Positions 8,801 to 16,214 of a stretch of 24,575 bases of DNA are shown here, in pieces. Within the stretch, counting starts at the first letter, position 1. Every line of letters starts with the position of its first letter. The notes beneath the pieces were generated by a model. The model saw only the letters and a program-made list of their open reading frames with translations. It searched no databases and was not told the DNA's origin. Origin of the DNA: JAVBPB01 sp031549965 (lineage in GTDB: Bacteria > Bacillota > Clostridia > Lachnospirales > Lachnospiraceae). The position numbers and the translations under genes were made by a program. The stretch lies in NCBI GenBank assembly GCA_031549965.1, contig JAVBPB010000046.1, positions 1 to 24,575 of the forward strand. The letters run 5' to 3'.

Positions 8801-11424
8801 CAAAAGTTTATGAAGGACTGTTTTATCAATTAACCGACTTATTAGGTGTAGAATATGAAATAAATACATCCTTATTTACAAAATCAGTTATTTTAAATGA
8901 AAGCAATCAAAAAGCACTTATTAACTGGCTATTTCATAGTCAGGACTCAATATATAAATATTTATATAACAGTTTTAATTTTGAAGATAAATTTGAAGTA
9001 AGAGAAAAATTTAATATTGATGTAGAACTTACAGAGGGTACAAGAAATAATAACGAAATTTTTGAACTTACTGTAGATCTTACAATTAAGCGAAAAAAGA
9101 ATATTGTTATGGCAGGATTTGAAGACCTTATTCAAATATTGGAAACAACAACTAATATATTGGCAAAAACCAGCTTAGACGAAAACCGCACATTATCCTT
9201 AAAGAACTTTTCCATTAATTTTGAAAATGCATTAATGGAATTAAATAAAAATATTAGGGTTGGAACCGGAATAAACAGGTATATGAACTTTAAAAATGAA
9301 AGTTCTAACATTTGGGCAATATCCCAATCGAACAGAGAAGAGGAAGGTATTTATTTTGATTTCAAAAATGAAGAACCAGTAATATACATTCCACGTCCAA
9401 TTTCAAACAAACTTATTGGAAAAAATGAACCTATTGAAATTTATGATTATGTAACAGGAATTGGATTAAGTAAAGAATCCAGAAAGCTTATGTTTCAAAA
9501 CATAGATATGGATAACTGGATAAGACAATTATTTGATTCATTAGAATATGTTCTAACCCCTAAAATACTAAGTAAAATTGCATTAATTGATAATATTAAA
9601 AACACAGAGATTATGGAGCAAATAATTAATCAAAAAAAAGAACTGGCAGGTATTATGTCTAGCTTATTGACTACTGTATTTGAAGAAGATAGAGAGGATA
9701 ATAAGGAATTTGCGGTTGAATATTTTTATGAGCACCTTCTTAATAATCTATCAAATCTATATACAACTAAAGGGCTTATTATCTATAAGGCAAAAGTAAA
9801 AGCAGACATTAAGGATGAAAGGGCAAAGAAAAAACCTAACTTATATGGCATAATAGAAGGCTCTAATAAAGAAAATGCAAAGGTGTTAATAAACAGTTCA
9901 AAGATAAAATTAGATACTTGTAATAATGGTGAGCTGGCAGTTATAGTAACAGGAGATCAAATAATTAAAGATGATAATTTAAGTGTTCTTTCCAAATTAA
10001 GTTTAGATTTAACCTATAAAGGCTCTAACATCGAGCATCAAATTGATGAAATTCCATCAATAAATGGTTATAACGCTTCAAGCTGGATAAGTGTTATTAA
10101 TAGTGATAATAAGAATAATTATTTTATAAGAAAACTTAAAAATGTAGAGTTGCCATTAATTTTAAGAAGCTATCCAGACAATCCATCACTTATATGGCAA
10201 AAGGATACAGATGAAGATATTAAGTGCGGATATAATGACTGGTTAAAAGAATTGTTTTCATGGAATTATACATTTGCATATACTATTCCTTTTCATTTTC
10301 CTCAGGATCATGTTGAAGGCAGTGTAAAATTTGATTCTATGGAAAAACTAAAATGCAATAATATCATAAAGGCGTTTGATAAAATTGCTCAGTTTATAAC
10401 AAATAACAAGGCTATAAGAAAAGATATGGAAGAAATAGTAGAATTAGTAGAAATTGATTCAGAGCAGTCAAAGCTAAATCATGCAATAATTACAATCAAC
10501 ACTTTTACATTACTGGTACAAAATATAATTGACTCTTTAAAAAACAATGAATTAATACTTAATAAGGCAGCAGAAGGGCCAGAACCTTTATTTGAATTTA
10601 ACTTTACAATACAAGAATCAATTGAAAAAATTAATAATGTAGACGGGCTAGTCATAACAATATGGGGAGAACCTCCAAAAGAAACCAGTGCAGTTGTCTT
10701 AATTGAGCCTGATAAATATAAGTCAATACTATACCAAAAAAGTCAAAATAAATATTCTTACTGGTTTAAAGACAAAGAAACAAATCTGCCATTAGAAGCA
10801 AGCAAAGGACAAACCATAGCAGAACGTCAAATTAGTATTACAGGATTAAGTATTTTAAAAGTTCAAAAAGCTATAACATCAATGTACATCTTTAGAAATA
10901 AAAATCTAGTCAGCAATAAAACAATAAAAGAGTCTTTTATATATAGCACAGGAGAAACCTCATTTGAAAATCCAATTTATGTATCAAAGGATACTGATGC
11001 CATAATAGACACAAATATGTTATATGAAAACGCTGTAGAACTAAGTTTAGAAGAACATTTTAACAATATTTTAGACAAACTATTTTCAAGTGTTTTAGGA
11101 AAAGGAATGTTATTACAATTAGAACTAAAACATGGGTTTTTACTTGATAATGAAATTGAAACAATATACAATCACATATTCCTGCAATTACCCATTCCAT
11201 TAGAGGATTGCTATAAAAAAATTAAAAATTGGTCTTATCTGACAAACAACTGGTTAAGAACCTACATATTTAAAGACAATAAAAAAAGTAATTGGGCAGA
11301 AAATGCTCATCTAAACATGGACTTAATCCTATTAAATCAAATAGACGGGCAAAATAAGCCATTTCTAAGATTAAGAAATATAAAAATATTAGGTGAGCAT
11401 ATAAGTTCAATATACTACAACTAA
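2821..11424 (+). CDS. 2867-residue beta-rich giant protein with LysM-like modules (possibly DUF6603-like)
   Basis: This is one uninterrupted frame of 8.6 kb. The ATG at 2821 follows AAAGGATGAG and lies 18 bp after the preceding giant gene. Residues 1-850 are almost all predicted beta-strand with amphipathic alternation. They end in a conserved-looking block: FVDIGFPWNRDFRRSF (651-666), GIFNPVIVFGFGIQAGVGKS (703-722) and a hydrophobic strand series to ETFEI (846-850). About 900-1180 is more helical. A LysM-like module follows (EYYITKDGDT near 1190-1199, closing LNIPH at 1240-1244), then SRFYLHGLRI (1271-1280) and ALTGQQF (1310-1316). Two more LysM-like units lie at about 1699-1754 (ending IYLPDILL) and 1758-1797. 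The C-terminal third contains SPYLGIGNLLQIDYWW (1901-1916). The N-terminus has no signal peptide or membrane segment. I recall this motif order from uncharacterised LysM-bearing giant proteins and link it to DUF6603 only tentatively. An extracellular or surface scaffold, or a lipid-groove protein, is conceivable. No function is established. Confidence 0.9.
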   Translation: MVDKKWEAGGSFTEPVNALEPIFKLAGGVNIIENLPSPIKRLAGIGVKEFFMQYNQDKNILQCILCTIETKDDWVILEEPLFKVNPKIIASVVTPTDISSRRVQFEFIGSFNIGEAVIDIIGYYPNFKVTGKLVKNKISVDEIMKLFKLNLELKADITVFSFEIFPSHNRYLLSGKIDSNWEITKQFVLKGISLDVSSINGSTNFKINGHLDLFQGTSLESIINLSANYKSQPSGWTFIGELETKNGLSIGQLIKYYLGWNITSIDLIIKYLKVLVDTGTKNWEITAGFSSRWNILFLDNLSVDAGLKIGNDKGSYYGKISADIKWHGVKLKIWFDYSINKNSQFGFSWEFLEGYVEKIKNNNKEEWIGHLKLNSSFTIGSLVEKMVSWVRGTPFGLDEPWNILNEISLNNISLEYNFTSEIIGFEINFSEISLGFASLKGVTISYDIKKKGVFVIIKGNFPWNIGDEKVGDTTTLGPFDTSKPQNAPTPSGSGNKFFEIRMLALGQHVALRDYKNITSVQKAIDAIYELPKTKPLELPDIGYSKDSGWIVGIDIGILKLSGKDEKGYMFNMQIVFNDPNLYALRIKMDGNSAKIFKGLDFQIMYKKVNETVGVYQAEITLPDKIRYLSIGAYSITLPVFAIEIYTNGDFFVDIGFPWNRDFRRSFSIEGIVAPGIPIMGSAGLYFGKLSSDTTDKVPKSKKGIFNPVIVFGFGIQAGVGKSIHYGVLEAGFSITIFAILEGVIAKWNPYIEDKSQKDLNQMQDSYYFMLKGAAGICGKLYGIIDFGIIKATIDITLSLSVEFIYESYKSIIFSVMAYVSVSASLIINLGLFKIRISFKFSLSIKETFEIKNSGIAPWNDGGQLEYKNGILRGINENRLTRYYECDKSNISLNFNNLLEPETKKELYGYISLSLTIAKNEWEDKAEMIPCYIAMLLLDTASNENAEDIIRDKAKGLKKDSSFELLCKMILKWVLASIEDKKITEDEINKKIVSKSLLMELKDQLKSSDFIISIEDVYRFLEEQFNIVIKVKNDKELIDAAYFPMIPHMKIETQYGNEYIGINYYFKDVNELSMSKITQLRDYFNQLAVKVEEEKEKDNKRFKTDNNKFSMSEMILTDYFILIASQMIEALIVQLRNYKYILKYFDTPRKILNWINEKRNDNNEFVLYDLFASNKTHKLNKDKKIYFNNNEYYITKDGDTIDLILSKLSITLESLTDNFKNSNPNEEIEDLFAIYEEKEYLNIPHLERFEVIELIKSAQYSNAIADISGMISRFYLHGLRITTEGITPKEMSMWVKNENDLMLPKIMGLYALTGQQFQVPSKIINDFKVTFSCYGISYLKFNNENKCEYEIIISQNSLDAIRINKIAEYAKGEICIETKDLNNMGMISLNEASYSFSSSYLINSEKRIDLAYGKPLESIQKLQIWKIPDDMQLSLRDKTKKNTLFSFMTGEYDEVKKELVSNEIPCYSFATKIEFTVKAFNLDTDNFNVYELHTASEQSTYMLEKLLREGGTLINQILMSFKSSDKNMFIDNPEFVDFFAMKANLSTITYPRRYYKNHNKSSKKDYSKLIKLFWEAFITNNGGFYLYYNFNDKSNKVQRGLPKEIFNDKGEASICLIILYEKPEDKTEHNKIYDYMNSLVTCDNLKNLVYARSAKENIVVSESGNSINELLHIYNGKLVEFAEYNKNLILKNNQEIIVKNGVYQYTPQKEQIGGDFGLIAKYFKVNVNELKKINNKFVKDKLDYYDAIYLPDILLKVNNKLNTFEKISKFYNCGLNSLIRDNCNSKNIYSEDQKIKLTSYKSNNKSNDLGRVISVSTRRESAEPVPDDPKDSEFCNKFILNNFSMFGYKIMENQYFYESNIGLPIGATDGANGVQMYNLSIPYTKFIKEENIKNYLPHEEDSPYLGIGNLLQIDYWWNDHYGNTININNVNNKTPIIIGYTDELISFSAWPSISADYQVLLINNVPVIRINMTFDKSSYDKEINTSWKENIERDAKVYEGLFYQLTDLLGVEYEINTSLFTKSVILNESNQKALINWLFHSQDSIYKYLYNSFNFEDKFEVREKFNIDVELTEGTRNNNEIFELTVDLTIKRKKNIVMAGFEDLIQILETTTNILAKTSLDENRTLSLKNFSINFENALMELNKNIRVGTGINRYMNFKNESSNIWAISQSNREEEGIYFDFKNEEPVIYIPRPISNKLIGKNEPIEIYDYVTGIGLSKESRKLMFQNIDMDNWIRQLFDSLEYVLTPKILSKIALIDNIKNTEIMEQIINQKKELAGIMSSLLTTVFEEDREDNKEFAVEYFYEHLLNNLSNLYTTKGLIIYKAKVKADIKDERAKKKPNLYGIIEGSNKENAKVLINSSKIKLDTCNNGELAVIVTGDQIIKDDNLSVLSKLSLDLTYKGSNIEHQIDEIPSINGYNASSWISVINSDNKNNYFIRKLKNVELPLILRSYPDNPSLIWQKDTDEDIKCGYNDWLKELFSWNYTFAYTIPFHFPQDHVEGSVKFDSMEKLKCNNIIKAFDKIAQFITNNKAIRKDMEEIVELVEIDSEQSKLNHAIITINTFTLLVQNIIDSLKNNELILNKAAEGPEPLFEFNFTIQESIEKINNVDGLVITIWGEPPKETSAVVLIEPDKYKSILYQKSQNKYSYWFKDKETNLPLEASKGQTIAERQISITGLSILKVQKAITSMYIFRNKNLVSNKTIKESFIYSTGETSFENPIYVSKDTDAIIDTNMLYENAVELSLEEHFNNILDKLFSSVLGKGMLLQLELKHGFLLDNEIETIYNHIFLQLPIPLEDCYKKIKNWSYLTNNWLRTYIFKDNKKSNWAENAHLNMDLILLNQIDGQNKPFLRLRNIKILGEHISSIYYN

Positions 11425-11481
11425 TATGATATTAGAGGATAAAGTTATTTATAAATTTTAGTTTATAGGATACTTAAAAAA

Positions 11482-11510
11482 TTGTTTAATTGATATAATT
11501 CATATATAAA
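11482..11510 (+). promoter_or_regulatory. candidate internal sigma-A promoter for the 173-residue gene
   Basis: A TTGTTT (11482-11487) and TATAAA (11505-11510) pair is separated by 17 bp in the gap between the giant gene and the small gene. Both boxes are near consensus, but the region is so AT-rich that chance matches are common. It would let the small protein be made in excess over the giants. Confidence 0.4.
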
Positions 11511-11557
11511 ATTGCAATTTTAGAACTGATAATATTAAATTTAAAGGAGGAATTAAT

Positions 11558-12079
11558 ATGGCAGGAACATCATTAAATACTGGTGCACAATTAGTTTTAC
11601 TTGGTACTCCATTAACAGGTGTTGTATCAAGGCAGCCTAAAGAAGTAGAAGAGGGTGGTAAGGTTGTAAAAGAGGAAATAATTGAAATTTTAGTTATGCC
11701 TACTCCGGGCAGAGTGGCTGAAGAATTTACAATAATATCTTTAGTTAAAGAATTAAACACAACTTTACAAAAATTTGATAAAACCATAAAAATTAATCAG
11801 GAAAGCATAGAAAAGGCATTAACAGCATTAGGCTTAGGCGATGTAAAATTTAAGCTAAAACAATGCTTCTTTTATTACAAAAAAGTAGGAGAAGAAGAAC
11901 CAACATTTGAATATGCTTTTGGAATAGAGATGAATAATGGTGGTCAAGTCCCACAGGTAGCAGGATTTGAGCTGTTTAAATTCGAAAAGCTTTTCTTTAA
12001 CATTTGGAATACCTCAAGAAAAACTGTTCTGGATTCTATGAAGATATGGAACACTCAGGATCTATTAATTGAGGGATAG
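11558..12079 (+). CDS. 173-residue protein closing the giant-gene locus, unknown function
   Basis: The ATG at 11558 is preceded by AAAGGAGG at ideal spacing, the strongest ribosome binding site in the locus, and the gene ends just before a strong terminator. The protein has a hydrophobic but not signal-like N-terminus (about 9-23), an acidic/basic stretch (25-42), a likely helical middle (55-93), and a strand-rich C-terminal half with KQCFFYY (101-107), TFEYAFGIEMNNGG (116-129) and FELFKFEKLFFNIW (137-150). The last of these resembles FDGLFFNNLG in the first giant protein, so the small protein may correspond to one strand-pair unit of the giants. It lies 133 bp after the 2867-codon gene on the same strand. 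It may be an abundant subunit or partner of the giants, which is inference from context and expression signals. I do not recognise a named family. Confidence 0.85.
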   Translation: MAGTSLNTGAQLVLLGTPLTGVVSRQPKEVEEGGKVVKEEIIEILVMPTPGRVAEEFTIISLVKELNTTLQKFDKTIKINQESIEKALTALGLGDVKFKLKQCFFYYKKVGEEEPTFEYAFGIEMNNGGQVPQVAGFELFKFEKLFFNIWNTSRKTVLDSMKIWNTQDLLIEG

Positions 12080-12085
12080 GTTTTA

Positions 12086-12123
12086 GAAATTTAGTCAGGC
12101 TATCCTGACTAAATTTCGTTTTT
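12086..12123 (+). terminator. strong intrinsic terminator of the giant-gene locus
   Basis: A perfect 14-bp stem (12086-12099 with 12104-12117) closes on a CTAT loop and is followed by GTTTTT. It starts 7 bp after the stop of the 173-residue gene and ends the + strand transcription unit. A second, smaller G5/C5 hairpin lies right after it (12124-12145). Confidence 0.9.
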
Positions 12124-12129
12124 GGGGGT

Positions 12130-14649
12130 TCAATTAAAAACCCCCAATTCCTTAGCCTTTATAAGAGCAGTAGTTTTATTGCAAACCTCAAGCTTTTGAT
12201 ATAACTGTGAAATATGAGTTCGTATAGTAGTAATCTTAAGACCCGTTTGCTCACAAATTTCATTATAGGTCATATCCTTAGCAAGATATTTAAGCATTTC
12301 ATTTTGCATGGGTGAAAGAACTATTTGCTCCATTTTACGATCAATACAAATAAAGGTTTTGGATTGCTTTCTAAACAAAGAAAGTATTTTGTTAATATAG
12401 GTTTTTTTGTATCCAATTAACATATAAATAGGTGCCTTATTTAAAAAGTCAGACAGTAATTTAAAAGAATCTGGTTCATCTAAAAAAATTCGGTAGAATT
12501 CATGTTTTTGACCTAGAATAATTGCGTTTAAAAGTATTTTAAAGGTTTCTGATTCTATGGAATTTTCCATTTTACTATGGCATATAGCTTGTAATATATA
12601 TACTTGAATTAAATCAAGATTTCTATTATAGCTAATTAAAAAATTTTTTATTTTTTCTAAATAGTCAAAGGATTCTTTAAACCTTTTAGCAGAAGCTAAT
12701 TCCTTGGATGCAGAAATATGAATATGAATTTGATAAAACTTTATTGAAAAATTTTTATTAATTGGATAATAACTAGAAAGGCTTATAGTCGAATCATAAT
12801 AAATTTTGCTATTAATGTTAAAATTAATATAAAAAGCTTTATAACTTTCCAGTAGATAGAAAGCATTATTTATTTCCAGTATATTTTTTAATTTTTTTAA
12901 AGCTTCTTCACCGTAAGATAACTGATTCCATGCAAGGTAAATAAGGGATAACTGACAATATATTATAAAAGATATTTCAGGCAATAAATTATTACCATTA
13001 TCATTGATTATCTTTTGTAAATAAGAAAATGATATTTCTAACTCATTTTTTTGATAAAAAGCTTCTGCAAGTAAAATATGCTCAAGTATATTAGACCATT
13101 CTGCAAATAAATAATTGGAAACAGGCTTAAAGGTGTTAACAAATTCATTTGGATTAGTAACAATTATTGAGTAGTCCTTAATACCTCTTAATAAACTAGG
13201 CATTGACTGAGTTAACATTAAAAGGTTAGTATGCTTAGGTAATTTATATGCCGCTGTTTTTGAAGATTTAAGTATTTTAATCATATCCCAAGGAGATATA
13301 TCCGGTGAAATAACTTTATCCAATAAGTAAAAATATAAAAAGGTAGAATCTTTAAAAAACAAATTACTATTATGTATAGGGGCTTGGTGATTTCTATTAC
13401 AAGAGCAGTGAGAGATGATATCACCGTTAATAAAATTTACTATTGATAAATATGTAGTAAAAGGTGAATTATTATTAACTGAATTTTTAGTGTGTATAAG
13501 TATAATATTTATAAAATCTTTAATATTAAATGGAAATTGAAGCAGTACTAAAAAAACTTTATTAAAATCATCAATTTTAATATACAATTCAATTGATTCA
13601 ATAATTTTTCCCTCATTTAAAAGCCAATCTGCATATTTTTTATATAAATTTTTTTTATTAATTAAATCAGAATATTCCATTTGTTCCAATAAAAAATTCC
13701 TAAATAAGTAATTATATTTTAAAATATTATTACTTTCAAAGTAAAAAGCATATAAGTTTAGATTATAAAAATAATTTATAAAATGTACAGAATTATTAAC
13801 ATCTAAAATAAAATTAAAATCTTCTATTTTAACTATAGACATAATGCACGTAGAAAGAAGAAACTTCTTATCAGTAACAGACAGTTTATTCCATATTAAC
13901 TCTTCAAAAAACTTATTAAAGTATGATTTTACCTTTATTAAATCAACACTCTCAGACTTATAATTATAAAATTCAATAGATTTTATTATAGGGAATATCC
14001 ATCCATTACTAATTTCAGAAACCTTAGTAAGCTGAACATTTGAAATGTATTGGTTATTAAGCCTGAAAAGTGCATCTATTTCCTGAGCACTAAAAATAAA
14101 TTCTTCCTGACATATGCAATAAAAATACTTTTGAATAAATTCATACATTTCATTCATAGGCTTTTCCTGACTTATTATAATTAACTTCCAGTTGAGGGGA
14201 AGTCTTTTGTTAAGCAAGGAAATATAAAAAATAATGGATTTAGAAATAAGATTATGAAAATCATCCAAGACAATTATCATTTCTTTTTCAATATTAGATT
14301 CATAAATAATATTCAGCAGATTATTAAATGAATTATTATTAAAATCCATACTATAAAATAAATCAATTAATTTAGAATCATCTTGAGTATTACATATAGA
14401 CATACTTAAATTTTGACAAAATACGCTAAGGTTATTATCTAATTTATCCAGACAAAGCCATGAAAATATTTTTTTTCTTTTATTTAGCCAACAATAAGTA
14501 GTAGAAGTTTTACCATAAAAAATACCAGCATTAACGAAAATATTTCCTTTTTCATATGCCTTATCAAATAAATTTAAGATATGTTTTCTCTCTAAAAAAG
14601 TATTATTTAATTTAGGAGGATAGAATTTTGAAAAATAATTATATACCAT
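12130..14649 (-). CDS. LuxR-family (LAL/MalT-type) ATP-binding transcriptional regulator
   Basis: This is a large STAND-type regulator. The N-terminus has a Walker A motif of the form AxxxxGKT (41-48, AGIFYGKT) and a Walker B IIVLDD (125-130). A long helical middle of the kind that forms TPR-like repeats follows, and the last ~65 residues are a LuxR helix-turn-helix (LSPMQNEMLKYLAKDMTYNE, then ITTIRTHISQLYQKL). MalT-type proteins of this layout bind ATP and an inducer, oligomerise and activate promoters. The frame can start at 14715, but that ATG lacks a ribosome binding site and lies only about 15 bp from a TATAAT box. The ATG at 14649 has AAAAGGGG at good spacing, giving 839 residues. The gene converges on the giant-gene locus, which makes it the likely regulator of that locus. 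Its target is not shown by the sequence. It is close to the usual ~800-900 residue length. Confidence 0.88.
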   Translation of the reverse strand: MVYNYFSKFYPPKLNNTFLERKHILNLFDKAYEKGNIFVNAGIFYGKTSTTYCWLNKRKKIFSWLCLDKLDNNLSVFCQNLSMSICNTQDDSKLIDLFYSMDFNNNSFNNLLNIIYESNIEKEMIIVLDDFHNLISKSIIFYISLLNKRLPLNWKLIIISQEKPMNEMYEFIQKYFYCICQEEFIFSAQEIDALFRLNNQYISNVQLTKVSEISNGWIFPIIKSIEFYNYKSESVDLIKVKSYFNKFFEELIWNKLSVTDKKFLLSTCIMSIVKIEDFNFILDVNNSVHFINYFYNLNLYAFYFESNNILKYNYLFRNFLLEQMEYSDLINKKNLYKKYADWLLNEGKIIESIELYIKIDDFNKVFLVLLQFPFNIKDFINIILIHTKNSVNNNSPFTTYLSIVNFINGDIISHCSCNRNHQAPIHNSNLFFKDSTFLYFYLLDKVISPDISPWDMIKILKSSKTAAYKLPKHTNLLMLTQSMPSLLRGIKDYSIIVTNPNEFVNTFKPVSNYLFAEWSNILEHILLAEAFYQKNELEISFSYLQKIINDNGNNLLPEISFIIYCQLSLIYLAWNQLSYGEEALKKLKNILEINNAFYLLESYKAFYINFNINSKIYYDSTISLSSYYPINKNFSIKFYQIHIHISASKELASAKRFKESFDYLEKIKNFLISYNRNLDLIQVYILQAICHSKMENSIESETFKILLNAIILGQKHEFYRIFLDEPDSFKLLSDFLNKAPIYMLIGYKKTYINKILSLFRKQSKTFICIDRKMEQIVLSPMQNEMLKYLAKDMTYNEICEQTGLKITTIRTHISQLYQKLEVCNKTTALIKAKELGVFN

Positions 14650-14729
14650 AACAAGACCCCTTTTTACTATATTTGTAATGAATTGCTTGATATCCCCGCA
14701 TATAAAGCAATTCATGAAATGGCTATTCT

Positions 14730-14758
14730 ATTATAGTAAAACTAGAAGGATAATAAAA
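14730..14758 (-). promoter_or_regulatory. candidate promoter of the LAL regulator
   Basis: On the - strand a perfect TATAAT lies at 14735-14730, with a weak TTTTAT at the -35 position (14758-14753) at 17-bp spacing. Transcription would begin near 14723 and leave a leader of about 74 bases before the ATG at 14649. The poor -35 box fits a promoter that needs an activator. Confidence 0.4.
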
Positions 14759-14827
14759 TAATATATAATTAAAAATATATAGATATTAAAATCTATATAT
14801 CATATATTTGGAAAAAAATTACAAAAA

Positions 14828-14957
14828 GCTGTTATAAAAATAATTTTACATAGCATACAGTTATTTTATTCAACTTTTCAGCCAATAAAAGGGTCGGAAA
14901 AGTTGATTAATTTATAAAATTTCTATATGTTATGTAAAAAATTGTTTTACAACAGCC
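14828..14957. repeat. 130-bp imperfect palindrome, MITE-like or structured RNA
   Basis: The left half (14828-14880) and right half (14896-14957) are inverted copies of each other along almost their whole length, with small gaps. The outer arms are GCTGTTATAAAAATAATTTT-like and GCTGTTGTAAAACAATTTTT-like, continued by TTTTACATAGCATA against its near complement TATGTTATGTAAAA. The core is a perfect 10-bp pair, TCAACTTTTC (14870-14879) and GAAAAGTTGA (14897-14906). It lies directly downstream of the HD-GYP stop codon and upstream of the LAL regulator promoter. No open frame of interest is inside. A non-autonomous transposon relic or a transcribed long hairpin that also ends the HD-GYP message would fit. 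Confidence 0.7.
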
Positions 14958-14967
14958 AACTATTATT

Positions 14968-16071
14968 TTATATAATCTCTAAAATCTTTAAAGACTTTTC
15001 AGTTTCCAAATTAAGAATTTTTCCTCCTACATCAATAAGAGGTCTGGAAGGATATTTTTTATTAATAAATATTATTTTACCGGTTTCTTCATTAGATAAA
15101 CGAACCGAAGTACCGATATAGTTTTGAGCAATATTTTCTAAAAATATAAACAAATAAGTAGTATCTAAAACGTTATAAGCTTCTTTTTCAAACATTTCAA
15201 TAACCTTAAAAGGAGAAGAACGCTTACGGTAAGATCTTTCAGATGTCATTGCATCATAGATATCAGTAATTGCGACGATTTTACTAAACTTACTTAATTG
15301 TGCATTTTTAAATCCAAAAGGATAACCAGAGCCGTCAAATTTTTCGTGATGTAAAAGAACAGCCATTTTAACCTCATATGAAAAATCCTTATCCTTTATC
15401 ATATCAAATCCAAATAAGGGATGCTTCTTAATAATCTCAAATTCGTCATTAGTAAGTTTACCCGGCTTATTAAGTATCTCAACATCTATCTGAGTCTTAC
15501 CAATATCATGAATAAGCCCTGCAATAGTCAAATCTTTAATTTCATCAGGTGGCAACTTAAGCCACTTTCCAAATATATTACAAAACATAGATACATTCAT
15601 ACTATGTGTGAACAAATGATCATTACGAGACTTAACATGATGAATAAAGCTGAAAAGATCACTGGTAGTATGTAATTTATCAAGTAAATTATTGCTTATT
15701 TGAAACAAATCAGATGAATTAACATTATTGCCTTTACAAATATCATCAAGACATTTTTGGGCATAAAAGTTAGTACTTTCATATTCCTGTGAAAAATCAC
15801 GAAAAGCCTTAGGATCTACATTAGGAGGAAGTTTTTCGGGTTCAAATGAAATTTCTTCTTTAGCCGTTTCTTCTACCTTCTTAAATACCAATACATTAAA
15901 TATTTGATAAAGATTAAGTCTGAATATGTGAGTTTGATTTATTTCTGAAAATTTTGGTAATACTAACAAACCTGTAGAATTAATAACATCTTCTGCGGCA
16001 ACCATGCCAACTTCTAACTGGCTGAGTGGAAGTCTTATTTTAGTTTGCTTAACTAAGCTTTCATCTGGCAT
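14968..16071 (-). CDS. HD-GYP domain protein, probable cyclic-di-GMP phosphodiesterase
   Basis: The 367-residue protein has an N-terminal domain of about 110 residues of the type often found ahead of HD-GYP domains, then a complete HD-GYP domain: H156, the H188-D189 pair in GLIHDIGK, HHEKFDGSGYP (231-241), and DIYDAMTSERSYRK (260-273). All the diagnostic HD and GYP residues are kept, so hydrolysis of cyclic-di-GMP (or a related dinucleotide) is likely. No receiver or membrane segment is visible, so it should be cytoplasmic. The ATG at 16071 has AGAAGGAG at 8-bp spacing. A short C-terminal strand-rich tail (about 320-367) is common in clostridial relatives. The gene stands alone, bracketed by two unrelated palindromes, and is upstream of the LAL regulator on the same strand. 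A link to that regulator is possible but unproven. Confidence 0.92.
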   Translation of the reverse strand: MPDESLVKQTKIRLPLSQLEVGMVAAEDVINSTGLLVLPKFSEINQTHIFRLNLYQIFNVLVFKKVEETAKEEISFEPEKLPPNVDPKAFRDFSQEYESTNFYAQKCLDDICKGNNVNSSDLFQISNNLLDKLHTTSDLFSFIHHVKSRNDHLFTHSMNVSMFCNIFGKWLKLPPDEIKDLTIAGLIHDIGKTQIDVEILNKPGKLTNDEFEIIKKHPLFGFDMIKDKDFSYEVKMAVLLHHEKFDGSGYPFGFKNAQLSKFSKIVAITDIYDAMTSERSYRKRSSPFKVIEMFEKEAYNVLDTTYLFIFLENIAQNYIGTSVRLSNEETGKIIFINKKYPSRPLIDVGGKILNLETEKSLKILEII

Positions 16072-16105
16072 CTTTAAAACTCCTTCTACATAAAAATATT
16101 AATTC

Positions 16106-16135
16106 ATTATACCATATGTATGCATAAGCCTGCAA
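16106..16135 (-). promoter_or_regulatory. extended -10 promoter of the HD-GYP gene
   Basis: On the - strand TATAAT (16111-16106) is preceded by TGG, making an extended -10 element. A partial -35 TTGCAG (16135-16130) lies 18 bp upstream. Transcription would start about 28 bases before the ATG at 16071. Confidence 0.6.
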
Positions 16136-16214
16136 TAAGAATTGTATTTAAATAAAAAATAGGGGAATTATTAGGTTATTGAAAGTTTTATTGATTTAGT
16201 CTTTCGAATTTTTC

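Noticed and set aside
12124..12145. G5/C5 hairpin as a terminator for the LAL regulator on the - strand
   Set aside because: It includes the regulator's stop codon, and on the - strand it is followed by an A run instead of a T run.
14927..15121. Small + strand frames over the HD-GYP gene (also 15421-15675)
   Set aside because: They are antisense to a gene with a complete set of HD-GYP motifs and have no initiation signals.
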